A stretch of 64,000 nt of DNA from Chiridota heheva (taxonomy: Eukaryota; Echinodermata; Holothuroidea; Apodida; Chiridotidae), in assembly GCA_020152595.1 (NCBI GenBank), contig JAIGNY010002030.1, positions 486,501 through 550,500 of the forward strand, in the 5' to 3' direction. A program made the translations under genes and the position numbers. The notes beneath the pieces are model-generated. The model ran no database searches, was not told the DNA's origin, and worked only from the letters and a program-made list of their open reading frames with translations. Positions within the stretch are counted from its first letter, which is position 1; each line of letters opens with the position of its first letter. Positions 1-36,300 of the stretch are shown here, piece after piece.

Positions 1-1205
1 CATCAGAGCTAGGTACCGGTGAAACTTCCAAAAAAAATTGGCAAGAACAGAAAGGGTGAACAGTACAAACAGTTAAAAAAAAAACGCATGTTAGTGAAGA
101 ATGTTCAATCGAGACGCACCATGGCTAATACTGTGGGCGCATATAAGGCCACCGATGAATTAAACCGTTGAGGGGTGGTCCGCACTTCCCACAGCATTGA
201 GTTCATAGCGGTGTTGGACCATCACATAGAAAAACAATCCCAAAACCGGGATCAGCAACTGGTTTAATCAGGTATCATCCTCAGTTAAAAGAAACGTTTT
301 GTTAACCAAATGACATATGATAATTACCAAATGACCACTTCGAAATGTAATCACTTTACATTTGGCCACTTCTGACACCAAATGTAATCACTTTACATTT
401 GGCCACTTCTGACATCAAATGTAGCCCCTCTAACTCCACATTGTCAGGATGGAGGCTAGGGTGGGGAGCTACATGGAATATTTCACTAAATAACAAAAAC
501 AGCAAACACAAATTAAATTCAACATTTTAAATTATGTTTTAACTCAAAATCTCCAAATCACAAGCAGATGCAACTTTACTTTACAGAATTATAAAACCAA
601 GTGAACATTACTGTATCATAAAACCAAGTGAAAAACATTAACAAAGGGAGAAAGTGAGGAATTGGCTGGTCAGTGAAGGATGGGTCAACCACAAGTATGT
701 TTCTTCGAATAGTGAGTAAGTACATTGTAAGAGGTATCATTATGGTCCATATAAGGAATAAAATAGGTGAGTAAGGAGATAATTTGCATGAATGAATAAG
801 TATATCACTAGGAGGAGTAATCACTGAATATTAATGCTACTAGGATATAAGCTGGTAAATAACTGTATGGTTAAAGAGACATAAAGAGAAAAGATAAAGA
901 TGGGTCGTGAGGGGGAAAATATCTCTTACAGTCATAACTAGCCTTATTTCAGTCATTTATACATAAATTTTAAAGCTTTAAACTTACATATCTCTAGAAC
1001 AATGGAACATGTTTTTTTTTTTATTAACCTTCTCACCAACGTTGTTTTAATTTGATTTTAATTGTCCTCCTTTGTACAAGATACTTAGTCCGCCTCCATT
1101 TTACAGGGTATCTAAGTTCGGAATGTTGTCCTTATGACATTGTACAGGCAAGGTTCTGCTGTTCAATGTTTTCAAGCAAGATGTTCTGTTTATTTCTTCT
1201 TTCAG
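1..1205. other. CSTF3 intron end, non-coding
   Basis: No exon seen. Bases 336-430 hold about 2.5 copies of a ~37-bp unit containing the inverted pair CAAATGTAA / TTACATTTG. The rest is AT-rich sequence with no recognised element. Confidence 0.5.
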
Positions 1206-24192
<22,987 letters not shown>

Positions 24193-26860
24193 AAAAAAAA
24201 ACCTTTTTTTTTTTTAATTTGGGCATTTTCACATAACACAGTATGTTTTAAACAGGAATACAGACAGTGGTGTAGCTATAGGGAAGGGGCTTAATATTTT
24301 GGAATCAAAATGGTCATCACAAACTTTGGGAGCTCAGTTTGCCTCAGATAGCTTCATAAAATAACCAAATTTTTAGACTGATTTCTTCTTTGGCCAGACT
24401 GATGTAATAATGGTTTTAATTATTTCAGAATAGTATGCACATCCCCTTCTTCATTTTGGTGACAACAAATTAAGCTTAAATGTAGAAAAATTGTGCTCTC
24501 AAAATATTCATCAAAAATCAGTAACAATTGGACCATTTTTAATTTGAGAGCTTATTGTAATAAATTATGCAGATTTTATAGTACTTTTTGTGACACCACA
24601 ACTAGTGGTGGTGCCAGGCACCACTGGGGAAGGGGGAAGGGACAATTGGCCCCAAAACTTTTGTGAGATCATGCCCTTTTCATACTAACTCTGACTTCGC
24701 GGTGCCGTTAAACATCAACAAACCAAAATTCATATTAAAACTGATTGAATTGTCTGTCCAAATATCCATCCACAGTATAAGTGATTCTGCAATAACCTTT
24801 TAGTGGATCATGAACCCCCACCACCCTAGTTTCTTCTCAGATCTGGACAAATTAAAAATTCAATCTTGCTGAGGAGTCTTGTCCCCTGTGGCACCACTGT
24901 TAATCACAACAAGAAAAGCTTTGTTCTATGTTCACCTATTGTTTTTCAATACTTCATTGACCGTTCTTTGAATGGGAACAGTTGAATAGGACTAAAGAGA
25001 TTTTAATTTCCGTGATATCCTCGTTATCAAAATTTTGCAGAAGAAAATAATGATTTGTAATGACAAACTTGAAGAATTACATTAAAAGACTGTCCTCTTT
25101 CATACATCATAACTTTTGCATTCGTGAAAAAATTCTTCAAATTTTGATTTAGTCACAACTTGGGTGATACTGTCCTAATTTAAGTACTACTCTGTTCAGA
25201 ATTTAAACCTCTTTCTGGGGAATAAAAAATCAAGTCTGTCTATACACCTTGAAACCTAAATCTCTCTTGAATGGAAGTTTGAATGCTTTTTTCACCATTT
25301 TGTTTCTTTTGAAATCCTCATTCATATAGCATGGACTTGACTGACCAATCAATTTTTTAACATTTGGGTGACGTTGCAGGGCAAGGGACCATCGCTGACG
25401 TACATTAAACCTCACTAAACAAACTTATCAGTTGATTAAACTTTCGAACCAACGAGTAAAAATGTCTGAAATTGAACAAAATATCAAATAATTTTGGATA
25501 AGATAATGATTTAAGACGTTGAACTACTTAATGCATTTGAGCTGCATGATTTTCAATCTCAACCTGAAAGTAGTGGGGGTACCTTTGATTTTGTGTGTGT
25601 GCAAAACCAAGGTTTAGACCCCCTATGGCTATGTCAGTAGTAGATGTCATTGTAAACTGCTTTCATAATTGCATTATTGTTGAAAAGTGCATGTATAAGC
25701 CAAATAAATTGTGCCAGGTAGTTCCAGATTGATGCCAAAGTTAAACTCATCATCTCCATTGAAATTAATTTCAGGGTATATTTTCTTGATGGAATACATC
25801 ATATCATCCACGTCCAATACATGATTTTGCAGCTCAGGGTTGGGGTGGGGAGGTGGGGAAGCTCGTTCATTGTCCTTTGTGAAAATAATTCAGTGGGACA
25901 AATCATTGATATGCAAGTGGCTCAGTAGCCATAGAATAAAATGTTTTCCAATCAGCACCAGGGTTGGATTCCCGACTAAAATCGGCTTCTTGCTCCCGGC
26001 TGCTCACCTTGATTACAAGCACTCATCGGAAAAACATCTCAAGATCCCTTCAAGTTCACTGGTGATAACTCCATTGTGAATATAGCCAGTTGCCCTCTCT
26101 CTGGGCAGCTTCTCTAATTTTGGTCATATCAGGGCAATATGAACATTTTGAATTGGAGGGGAGAGTAATGTCCCAACCAATAAGGGGGGTGAGGGTGAGT
26201 CTCGATATCCACCTTTCCAAAAAAAAGAATATCATGGTCCTTGGATCCCCACTTACTTCTTGGTCCCGACTGTTTTACTCTGCAGACGCCATGGGGTTAC
26301 CATTTTTCTTAGGAAAGGCAGATATGTTACTTTTTCAATGCAACTCATTGTTGATCAGGTAATTGTAGCGGGTCTTAATTAACAAAGTCAAGCAGGAATG
26401 CTACATTGTTGTGAGCCCATTACATTGTGCATCAAACACTTCACATTTAGTTCAAGCGAAATAACATATTCAAAGTAATCCTAAGTTGGAATTTTCTGCA
26501 CAGCACCTCATCATTTTGATTCAAGAACCAAATCATCACTAAGGGTCCTTTCAAAAAGAAACTTAAAGACTGAATATATTCCCTCAATTCAACCACACCT
26601 AGGAGTACAGCCACCACTCATTCATAACCTTCATTCAAGACAGAATACCTTACACAATTTGCATCTTGAAGAATTGAATCAGATTTCAACAGCATTTGCA
26701 GGTTGTGCAAACGATAGTAGCCTTAAAACTTTCTCCCTTTTCTTAAAATTTCTTCTTTTTTACAGCAAAACGAATCTATACAAACATATACCAAACTTTA
26801 TAAAATGTCTCTTTCAAATCAGGGTGATATTCTCTTTGCTTTTCTGCTTAATACGTTTCA
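24193..26860. other. Intergenic, LINE-tail relics only
   Basis: No gene seen. 24695-24725 (GCGGTGCCGTTAAACATCAA) and ~25378-25424 are decayed I-like LINE tails. At 24595-24620 there is a short CACCAC..GTGGTG palindrome. The rest has no recognised feature. Confidence 0.5.
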
Positions 26861-27422
26861 TTAAAGGAATATTCCCATGGATTTTTTATTTTTTCATATA
26901 CGACAGAGAAAATTTGTAGAAACAAAGTGGTGAAAAAACTATGTTAAAATCTGATTCCATTTTGAACCTAAAAAGAGTAGGAAAATGTTCTTAAGAACAC
27001 CTCGTACAGTATATGTCCTTAAGCTTGGTGATGTCACGAAGGCAATTCTAGCACACTTCTTCTGTATTTCTTATCAATTTAATCACACATTTTTTACATT
27101 ATAGAACAACATTTTTGAATTATCATAGAGATAGGGTTGAATATATAATTTACAAGAAAACATTTTTTTTTCTTTTCTCGATGTACATCACATTTACAAT
27201 GATAAAAAATTCCACATCATTTTTAAAGAAATACAAGCAATTTGCTCAAATTGTCTCTATGACATCACAGATGTTGCCAATCAGTCACTCAAAAGCCAAA
27301 AATAGTTTTAAATTTTGTAACTTCTAAACGGAATAAGATATTTACATAGTTTTTTTCACCAGTTTCTGAAATATTTCTTTATCATATATGGAAAAATGAA
27401 AATTTATGGGAATATTCCTTCA
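26861..27422. mobile_element. TTAA fold-back MITE, GGAATATTCCCAT subfamily
   Basis: The left end TTAA + AAGGAATATTCCCAT lacks one overlapping base but pairs with the right end ATGGGAATATTCCTT (27406-27420): 15 bp perfect. The interior carries AGAAACAAAGTGGTGAA and TCTGATTCCAT, related to the GGATTAG subfamily. No coding capacity. Its right end touches the 69-bp minisatellite. Confidence 0.75.
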
Positions 27423-29150
27423 AAGCAAGCATTGGTATTCCCCCAACATCTACCCAGTATGCCGTGCTGTCTCCCCATACATTAAAGCAAGCATTGGTAT
27501 TCCCCCAACATCTACCCAGTATGCCTAGATGCCGTGCTGTCTCCCATACATTATAGCAAGCATTGGTATTCCCCCAACATCTACCCAGTATGCCTAGATG
27601 CCACACTGTCTCCCATACATTAAAGCAAGCATTGGTATTCCCCCAACATCTACCCAGTATGCCTAGATGCCGTGCTGTCTCCCATACATTAAAGCAAGCA
27701 TTGGTATTCCCCTAATATCTACCCAATATGCCACTGTCTCCCATACATTATAGCAAGCATTGGTATTCCCCCAACATCTACCCAGTATGCCTAGATGCCA
27801 CACTGTCTCCCATACATTATAGCAAGCATTGGTATTCCCCCAACATCTACCCAGTATGCCTAGATGCCATGCTGTCTCCCATACATTAAAGCAAGCATTG
27901 GTATTCCCCTAATATCTACCCAATATGCCACACTGTCTCCCATACATTATAGCAAGCATTGGTATTCCCCCAACATCTACCCAGTATGCCTAGATGCTGT
28001 GCTGTCTCCCATACATTAAAGCAAGCATTGGTATTCCCCCAACATCTACCCAGTATGCCTAGATGCCGTGCTGTCTCCCATACATTATAGCAAGCATTGG
28101 TATTCCTTCAACTTCTACGTAGTATGCCTAGATGCCACACTGTCTCCCAAACATTAAAGCAAGCATTGGTATTCCCCCAACATCTACCCAATATGCCTAG
28201 ATGCCGTGCTGTCTCCCATACATTAAAGCAAGCATTGGTATTCCCCCAACATCTACCCAGTATGCCTAGATGCCGTGCTGTCTCCCATACATTAAAAGCA
28301 AGCATTGGTATTCCCCCAACATCTACGTAGTATGCCTAGATGCCACGCTGTCTTCCATACATTAAAGCAAGCATTGGTATTCCCCCAACATCTACCCAAT
28401 ATGCCACACTGTCTCCCATACATTATAGCAAGCATTGGTATTCCCCAACATCTACCCAATATGCCACACTGTCTCCCATACATTATAGCAAGCATTGGTA
28501 TTCCCCCAACATCTACCCAGTATGCCTAGATGCCGTGCTGTCTCCCATACATTAAAAGCAAGCATTGGTATTCCCCCAACATCTACCCAGTATGCCTAGA
28601 TGCCGTGCTGTCTCCCGTACATTATAGCAAGCATTGGTATTCCCCCAACATCTACCCAGTATGCCTAGATGCCACACTTGTCTCCCATACATTAAAGCAA
28701 GCATTGGTATTCCCCCAACATCTACCCAATATGCCACACTGTATCCCATACATTATAGCAAGCATTGGTATTCCCCCAACATCTACCCAGTATGCCACAC
28801 TGTATCCCATACATTATAGCAAGCATTGGTATTCCCCCAACATCTACCCAGTATGCCTAGATGCCACACTGTCTCCCATACATTATAGCAAGCATTGGTA
28901 TTCCCCCAACATCTACCCAGTATGCCGTGCTGTCTCCCATACATTAAAGCAAGCATTGGTATTCCCCCAACATCTACCCAGTATGCCTAGATGCCGTGCT
29001 GTCTCCCATACATTAAAAGCAAGCATTGGTATTCCCCCAACATCTACCCAGTATGCCGTGCTGTCTCCCATACATTAAACCAAGCATTGGTATTCCCCCA
29101 ACATCTACCCAGTATGCCTAGATGCCGTGCTGTCTCCCATACATTAAAAC
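27423..29150. repeat. 69-bp minisatellite, ~25 copies
   Basis: Unit core GCAAGCATTGGTATTCCCCC, CAACATCTACCCAGTATGCC and TGCTGTCTCCCATACATTA. Full units are 69 bp; shorter ones lack CTAGATGCC. Many open frames appear on both strands because of the repeat and are not genes. Confidence 0.97.
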
Positions 29151-32100
29151 CTTACAAAAAAATCCACAAATAGTATTCTTTAAGATAAAAAAACAAATGT
29201 CTGAAGGCAAATATTTCCAGTTTCAAATCATTTATTCAACTTCTCATAAACTGATTGAAAGATTACAATGCGACTTTACATGGGTTCCAAATAAATACCT
29301 TTTGGTCTTGGTTAATTTAGCACAATTACACAACTGCTTGTTACAGAATTATTTGAAATATCAATTTTTTAAGTTTGATTTCAAATCTGATGAATAATTT
29401 TAGTTATTTCAAATCATGAGGCAATTTCTAAATAATAATAATAACTTTTAAAAATAAATTGAACTGAATCAGTGAGCTCCTATTAGAGATCTTTACTGAA
29501 CATAAATATTTTACTTATTTTGACTTCAATGGTCAAATTTGTTCATATCCACGTGCAAGCCAACAAGAAGAAATTCTATTAGATATGAATATAAAAAATA
29601 TTGCTAGCACTTAACGCTTCATCACTGGTAAAACTAACAAGCACAAGGGACAAAGGACTAAAGTAATTTGTATCTTCATTCTCGCCTAAATTGTCATGGC
29701 TGGAATGAAAGCATTATGTTGTCACAGGGGACTTTTGTATCTACCATATATAGTACCTTCTCTAACATGCATTTATATAATAAGACATCTATATTTGATC
29801 AAAAATGTGGTAATTTTAACTTCTTAATTCAGAAACCTATGCTACATGCCAATCAATTAATATATTATGCACATTATGTGCATGAAAAACACTATGCTGT
29901 TAACACCTACCACCTTCACAAATCTAGGAACACCTACAAAGTGAGTTTGTTCCACAAGCTTTTTTCAATTCTGCAAAATTCTTCAGCAGAAATCAAATTT
30001 GGCCTATCCAATTTAAAGATTGTGTGCAACAGTTGTAGGTTTTTGAACTTTCTTAAAATTCAGTGATTCATATTCTTCTGATTGCTTTGTTCATTTAAAG
30101 ACAATGACAGAAATGACATTAGCAAGAAACATTTAACACCTTCTTTCTTCCAAGACTGCAGATTTTGGATTATTATATCATACTTAAGAGAATGCAAATG
30201 AAGGTTATTGCACAATAAATGCAGCCAGTAATTTTTAAACCCTTAATAAAGAGATTTTTTTTTTTTTGACTCCCTGCTTTTGTAGATGAGACGTTTCAGA
30301 TGATAAATTAAATTTAAATCAAGGGATGTTCCATGCTCACTGAAACAATATTCATACCAAAAAAAAAACTACCCCTATTGGAGAGACTGCATCTTGAAAA
30401 AATATATATTTCAAATAAAAATTCCATTATCATATGAAAAATCAAATAACAAACCCTATTGCATGAGGCAAGAAGTAAAACACTACATATTTGTTTCCTA
30501 CACAATTGCTTGCTGCGTGTATTCAGTGCAAAAGCCTTTCTCCTAAAACTTTATTGCTCTATTAAAAAAAGCAAGAGCCTGATAAGATTGTGAAATAGCT
30601 AATACAACACTTGCTTTTGAAAGGTGTTTGGAGGTTTTATGAGATGGTAGGTGTCCCTACACTTTTAAAGGTGGTTCCTCTTTCATGGGTTCTCTATCAG
30701 TAACATTTCAGGAAGGTTCTCTATCAGTAACATTTCAGGAAGGTTCTCTCCTAAAGGTCTCCATTCAGGAAAGTTCTCTCCTGAAGGTCTCCTAAGGTTC
30801 TCTCAAGCAGGTATCCTTTCAGTGCCTTTCCATCTATCCCCATTGTGTTCTGCAACACCATATTTTAGCCTTGGTTTGTATCAAACTGGATTGATATTTA
30901 CTTTTGACGCAAATTGCACAGGTAGCAGGTACAGGGATGACATCACGCTGCTCCCATCATGGCTGCTTGGTTTCAGCAGAAGTGACTTCAGATACTCGAA
31001 AGATACTTCTTATCTCACACCTTTAAAATCTATGATATTTTTCTCTTATGATACCAGAAATGAAAAGAACTGAAACATTACCGATTAAGGTTAATGAAGC
31101 TAAAAATGAGAAGACAACTATGCTAACAAAGCTACGATGGATGTGTCAAAGCATCAAGGGTAATAAGGATTATACCGACACTTTAATTTACCACAAATAT
31201 AAAGGAGTAGGGGGAAGCCAGTGATCAGATATAATCATGAGCATAAACAACAGAGCAGGGAATTGACACACAAAATGATGACTGATGCAAGTGTAACACA
31301 TTGGAGCTTACTAGTTACATGGTGTAGGAGCAGAATCCTCAATATCATTTCAAGCAGTTATCATTAATTGCACATGTCAAGTAACATACCTTAGAGGTCA
31401 TACTATCCTCCTTCATGTGATGAATATCTAGTTAGTAGCAATAATGGGCTCCCTATAGGAGGAAGCAGGATGGAGGGTAACCAAATATAAGTTTAATCCC
31501 CCCTCCCTTGATGTTCTGATGTGTGTTTAACATAGTAAGTTGTGTGCACAAGTAACAAGACTTAATTGTGACAGAAGAAGGTACTTAAGGTATTTCTTCC
31601 TTTAAGTATAATATCAACCCCAGAAATGACAAATTAATAAGAATGTATCATGCAAACCAAAATCAATGCACAACTTGAAATAGACAGAGGAATGAGAGGC
31701 ACAAGGTAGCTGAGAGAGAGAACAAAACTGAAGAACAGGCATGTTAGTTGCGCATCACTCAGTGGTTTTGAACAAGCAAACATTTTAGATCTAGATAATC
31801 AAAAAACATCCAATTCTTCTCCCGCATGCTATAATTCTTTAAATTAAACCATGCTTTTACGGTAGTCAAACATACTTTTTGGATATTCAAACAAGGTTGC
31901 AAACCCGCCCATCATTACATCAAACCTGCATTGATTCAACCAAAGAAATCAGATTCCTTCCTATTAACAGCTGTAGGATTTAAATTAAACCTCATTTTGC
32001 TATGTGACAGATTTTCAAAATAATGTGAATTGCCAGCAAACCTAATGTGCAAGAATAATGATCTATCTATTTGTTCCGTGACTGAATTTTCTACACCTCT

Positions 32101-32437
32101 AGTGCTTTCTGAGCATGCATACATTATCTTACAAAAGATGTTATTTTGGAAGGAGAGTCTTTGATATCAGATAACCAATCAATAAGAGGTGGCACTACTC
32201 TAATTAACACTAGAGTGGACTTAAACATTACAAATCTCTTGACAATATAAAATTTGTCAACATTGTTCAGCATGTTGCCATCTATTACATTAGATGGACA
32301 TTGCTACTAACCTCAAACTTCCTTAACCTAAAATGTTGTGACTTAAAAACACTGTTTTAGTGGTGCCCAAGCAAGGATCACAAATTTGCATTACAAACCC
32401 TAAGAGACACACATGCTATCTACCTGGCCATACTCAC
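29151..32437. other. Intergenic, no gene supported
   Basis: Mostly unique AT-rich DNA. At 30707-30800 a ~27-bp unit (GGTTCTCTATCAGTAACATT) recurs about 2-3 times. A - strand frame near 30900-31010 (LLLKPSSHDGSSVMSS) looks mildly coding but fits no splice sites. A + strand frame at 29668-30066 (132 codons) has no recognisable motif. Confidence 0.4.
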
Positions 32438-32583
32438 GCAAACCTGACATCTTTGGGTGCTCCTTTGCCACCAATGCTCCTGAAGACCGCTGGTGCACCT
32501 TCATGACGAAATCCATGGATAAAATGACCTCCTTCCAGGAATAAATTTGACAAGTGAAGGTTCCAAGGAAAATATGAATGTGT
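32438..32583 (-). other. Unassigned coding-like segment ending at a splice donor
   Basis: On the - strand 48 codons are open, reading LHLSNLFLEGGHFIHGFRHE then GAPAVFRSIGGKGAPKDVRF, and end exactly at a strong donor GC|GTGAGT (32437). A possible acceptor AAG|GAGG gives an exon of 32438-32531. Composition is unlike the surrounding AT-rich DNA. It is downstream of the ZFC3H1 stop, so it would belong to another gene or a domesticated fragment. I do not recognise the family. Confidence 0.3.
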
Positions 32584-32735
32584 TCAGGGTTATTGATATC
32601 TACATTTATATCCCATTATCACTAATTTGTTTGATTTTATGAAGAAGTCAAAGTCATAGGTGGCATATAATTTTGTAAGTTCCTTCTCAAAATGGAAATA
32701 TTTTGAATTTCATTAATTTAACAAGTATGTGAATT

Positions 32736-33225
32736 TTTATTCTTTATGACTAACTTGACTTGGAAAAAGATTGAATCATTTTTATATTCCAAGTTGCAAA
32801 AAGGTCATATCTTGGCAAAGCCCAGTCTTTATTATTGTCAAGTATCTATGTTATCAAACGTAAAATGGATATCATATTTAATAGCTTCAGAATTTTGTTC
32901 CTTTTTAAGTTATAGATAAAGATGATAGTAGCCATTGAAAATAAGGAACTGAACTGTGTGGGAAATTTTTCACTTTTCACAGTAAAAGTTTCAAGAGACA
33001 TGTTTCACAGTGCAAGTTTAATAAGACATGTTTAGGAATGCAAGTTTCATTAGACATGTTCACAGGGAAAGTTTCAAGGGCAATGTTTTACTTGGAAAAT
33101 TGATCAGTAATGTTTCAAAGTGCAAGTTTTGCATGACATGTTTCATAGAGTGACTTTCATATGACGTGAGATGTCATGTTCATTTAGGAAGCAACAAACG
33201 CTTTACAGATATTCCTGCAGCAGCA
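32736..33225 (-). other. ZFC3H1: Probable ZFC3H1 3' UTR with candidate poly(A) signals
   Basis: AT-rich non-coding sequence downstream of the ZFC3H1 stop. AATAAA on the - strand occurs at 32828-32833 and 32736-32741, so the transcript probably ends near 32.7-32.8 kb. Around 32,995-33,180 a short imperfect motif (cAAGTTTCA..GACATGTTTCA) recurs about six times. Confidence 0.45.
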
Positions 33226-33321
33226 TCACGCTCTGCTAAGATCAATACCTAGCTCCTGGCATTGTTTCTTAGCTTTTTCAAGAGATTCTTTGTTCTGGGA
33301 TTTCTCAAGGAGCTCTAGATG
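33226..33321 (-). CDS. ZFC3H1: ZFC3H1 terminal coding exon
   Basis: 96 nt, phase 0 to the TGA stop: HLELLEKSQNKESLEKAKKQ then CQELGIDLSRA. The acceptor has a long perfect pyrimidine tract (33322-33356 read on the - strand) and CAG. A helical tail ending in LGI/LNL-like residues suits the family. It lies 8.5 kb beyond exon 16, across a large minisatellite. Confidence 0.72.
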   Translation of the reverse strand, partial: HLELLEKSQNKESLEKAKKQCQELGIDLSRA

Positions 33322-36300
33322 CTGTACAAGGAAAGAAAAGAAGAAAGAAAGAAAGGCATCTTCGTCAACGGAGGAGAAAATTACAACCCTTTTAACCCTA
33401 TTGATGGATTCTCCAAATATTAAAGGATTAGTTCAGTGGTCAATCATGTTCATTTTATAAGAAAGAGGACCAAAAGAAACAAAATGGTGAAGAGAGCATT
33501 TAAAAACCATGTTCTGTTAAGGAGGTATTTAAGTTTAAAGTTTGGTATAATTTCTGTAGAAACGATTGAAATCAGACAACTTGTGATGTCATAGCCTCAG
33601 ATTCCTCAAAGTCTTTATGTATGCTATCATATATTGTTCTGCGATGTTGTGACTTAAAAACCATGGGATATGACAAAAAGGTAGTAAAACTGAATCTAGG
33701 AAGTGTATTTATAATATACCACCTGAAGAAAGTTTGAGGGAAAATGATTTGGTAAATTTTTTTAATAAACTTATTTTCAAATACATAAAGACTTTAAGGC
33801 ATCTGAAGCTGCGACATCACAACTAGTCTGATTTCAGTCGTTTCTACAGAAATTATACCAAACTTTAAACTTGAATATCTCCTTAACGGAATAAGATTTG
33901 CAATGCTTTCTTCACCATTTTGTTTCTTTTGAAGTCCTCTTTCATATAAGATGGATATGCTTAACCACTGAACTAATCCTTTAAAATAAATAACTTTACT
34001 GTCTTTAATTAGTGCCTTACTGAATCTTCACTCACCTACACAAAAGGAAAGAATATACTAGTGTGAAGTCCATACCTAATAGCGGCACAGAGCATAGCAC
34101 TACACGTATGGAATGGTCCATCCAACTTCAGATGTTAAACTCTAGTGATCGAGTTCAAACATGGTTGGTCGCGTGTTAGCATGATTTTTGTGCGTAGCAT
34201 TAAAATATGCATGGGATAAATTTGACAGATGGTTATGGGCCGCCTACTTTTAGAAGGAAAGTAAAACGGGCAACGAAAGATACCAGAAGAAATGGTCAAT
34301 TTCAACCACAGAATTAAAGTGTTGTTGTTAATAGGTCCTAACTGTGCACATTGAACTATTTCTTGTGCTCTGCTTAAATCTCAAAATAAAATAAGTCATT
34401 ATTGTCAGCATGAAATTGGCACCACTTTTAGGTCTTACCCAAGTATAAATTAGTTGTCCTATGTGTATGATAGTCAAATTCTCATCTTTTAGAGGAATAT
34501 TCCCAGGGTTTTTTGTAACCTTTCATGAGAGATAATTTTTAGAAACAATTTAGCAAATCATGTTGATGTTATTCCTACCAGAAGATATTCAATTTTAAGG
34601 TTAAACAAAAAATGCCAATAAACGAATAGGAAAAGGCTCAGTATGACATCACAGCAATACATTCACCAACAAAGTTGATGCATTTCATTCAAATCTATCA
34701 TTCCTTTTTTTTAAAGTAAAACCTGCTGGAAAAATAAATTGATGAAAGTTAGGTATTTATATACATTGCCAATTATACCCTACTTCAATAACTTTCCAAA
34801 AAATTATTTTTAATCATACAGAAACAACCAATTAACATTCAAAGAAATACATCAATGGAATTGCCTCCATAACATCATCAAAAACGAATTCATCATACTG
34901 TACAAAAACTTTAAAATGCAATCAGAAAATCTTTAAAAATCCATATCTCCTCAACGGAATATGACATCAACCTGATTTTTGTAATCTAAAAGTATGCTCT
35001 TTGAAATCAAATTTAAAAAAAAAAAACCCATGGGAATATTACAAAAAACCATAGAATATTACAAAAAACCATGGGAATATTACAAAAGACCATGGGAATA
35101 TTACAAAAGACCATGGGAATATTACAAAAGACCATGAAAATATTCCTTAAGGACTATCGATGCCAAATAGCACATGATACAAAGGTTCAATTTTGGGGAG
35201 ATGTTTATGAATTGTGGATATATCTCTTTTTGGTTTCTGAGTTATTGCTGATCATAGCTTAAGGAATTTTCAACATATGATTAAAATCTTTAGTGAGGCC
35301 TTTAAATTTTGTTTCCAAATCTCAGTTACTGAAAATGGTTAGAAACTTCATTCCTGTTCCTGCTTGGGTTATTGCAAAGACTCATAACTTCTGAGCAGAA
35401 TTTGATGCACCCCTTCGAAGAATTATGATAGACAATTACAACACAAGGGCTTTAAATAAGAAAATATGATGGACGCCAAGGTATACATAACAAATTAGCA
35501 TAATTTGCATAATGATGGCTGATTACTCAAACAATATATGTAAAGCAGTCACTTCTTGACTTATTTTGATGAAACTTCCAACGTGTTATGGTTTTTGATA
35601 GATTCTAAGCAGTTTAGCAAATGTTGTCGCTGTATGACTATAGAACTATAAAATGTTAAACCCTATAAAAACAAATATTTAAAAAAGCATTTATCAGTTT
35701 CCCCCTAGTATCAATTCTGTATAAACATTCAAGCTTTAATTTAGCAATAAAAACCCTAGTTGGAATAATAAACAGAAAAGATATTACATGTTTCCAGAGT
35801 TGGGAGGCCCAAGGAATCGCTTCAACAGCCTCGGAGCTTAACTGAATCATCTGAAAATAAAATATAATGTAGAACCTTTCAATAAAATTGACCTGTTTGA
35901 ACCACCTGGATATTAGTCATTGAACCACTGTTCACAAGGTACAACCTGGATATTAGTCATTAATTAGACCACTGTTCACAAGGTACCACCTGGATATCAG
36001 TCATTGAACCACTGTTCATAAGGCACCACCTTGATATCAGTCATTAATTAGACCACTGTTCACAAGGTACCACCTGGATATTAGTCATTGAACCACTGTT
36101 CACAAGGTACCACCTGGATATTAGTCATTGAACCACTGTTCACAAGGTACCAACTGGATATTAGTCATTGAACCACTGTTCACAAGGTACCACCTGGATA
36201 TTAGTCATTGGACCACTGTTCACAAGGTACCACCTGGATATTAGTCATTGGACCACTGTTCACAAGGTACCACCTGGAAATCAGTCATTAGACCACTGTT

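Noticed and set aside
27423-29150. Open frames up to 182 codons on both strands
   Set aside because: They translate the 69-bp repeat (69 is divisible by 3) and contain only the repeated ASIGIPPTSTQYA-type unit.
29668-30066. 132-codon + strand ORF as an intergenic gene
   Set aside because: No recognisable motif, AT-driven composition and no splice or promoter context.
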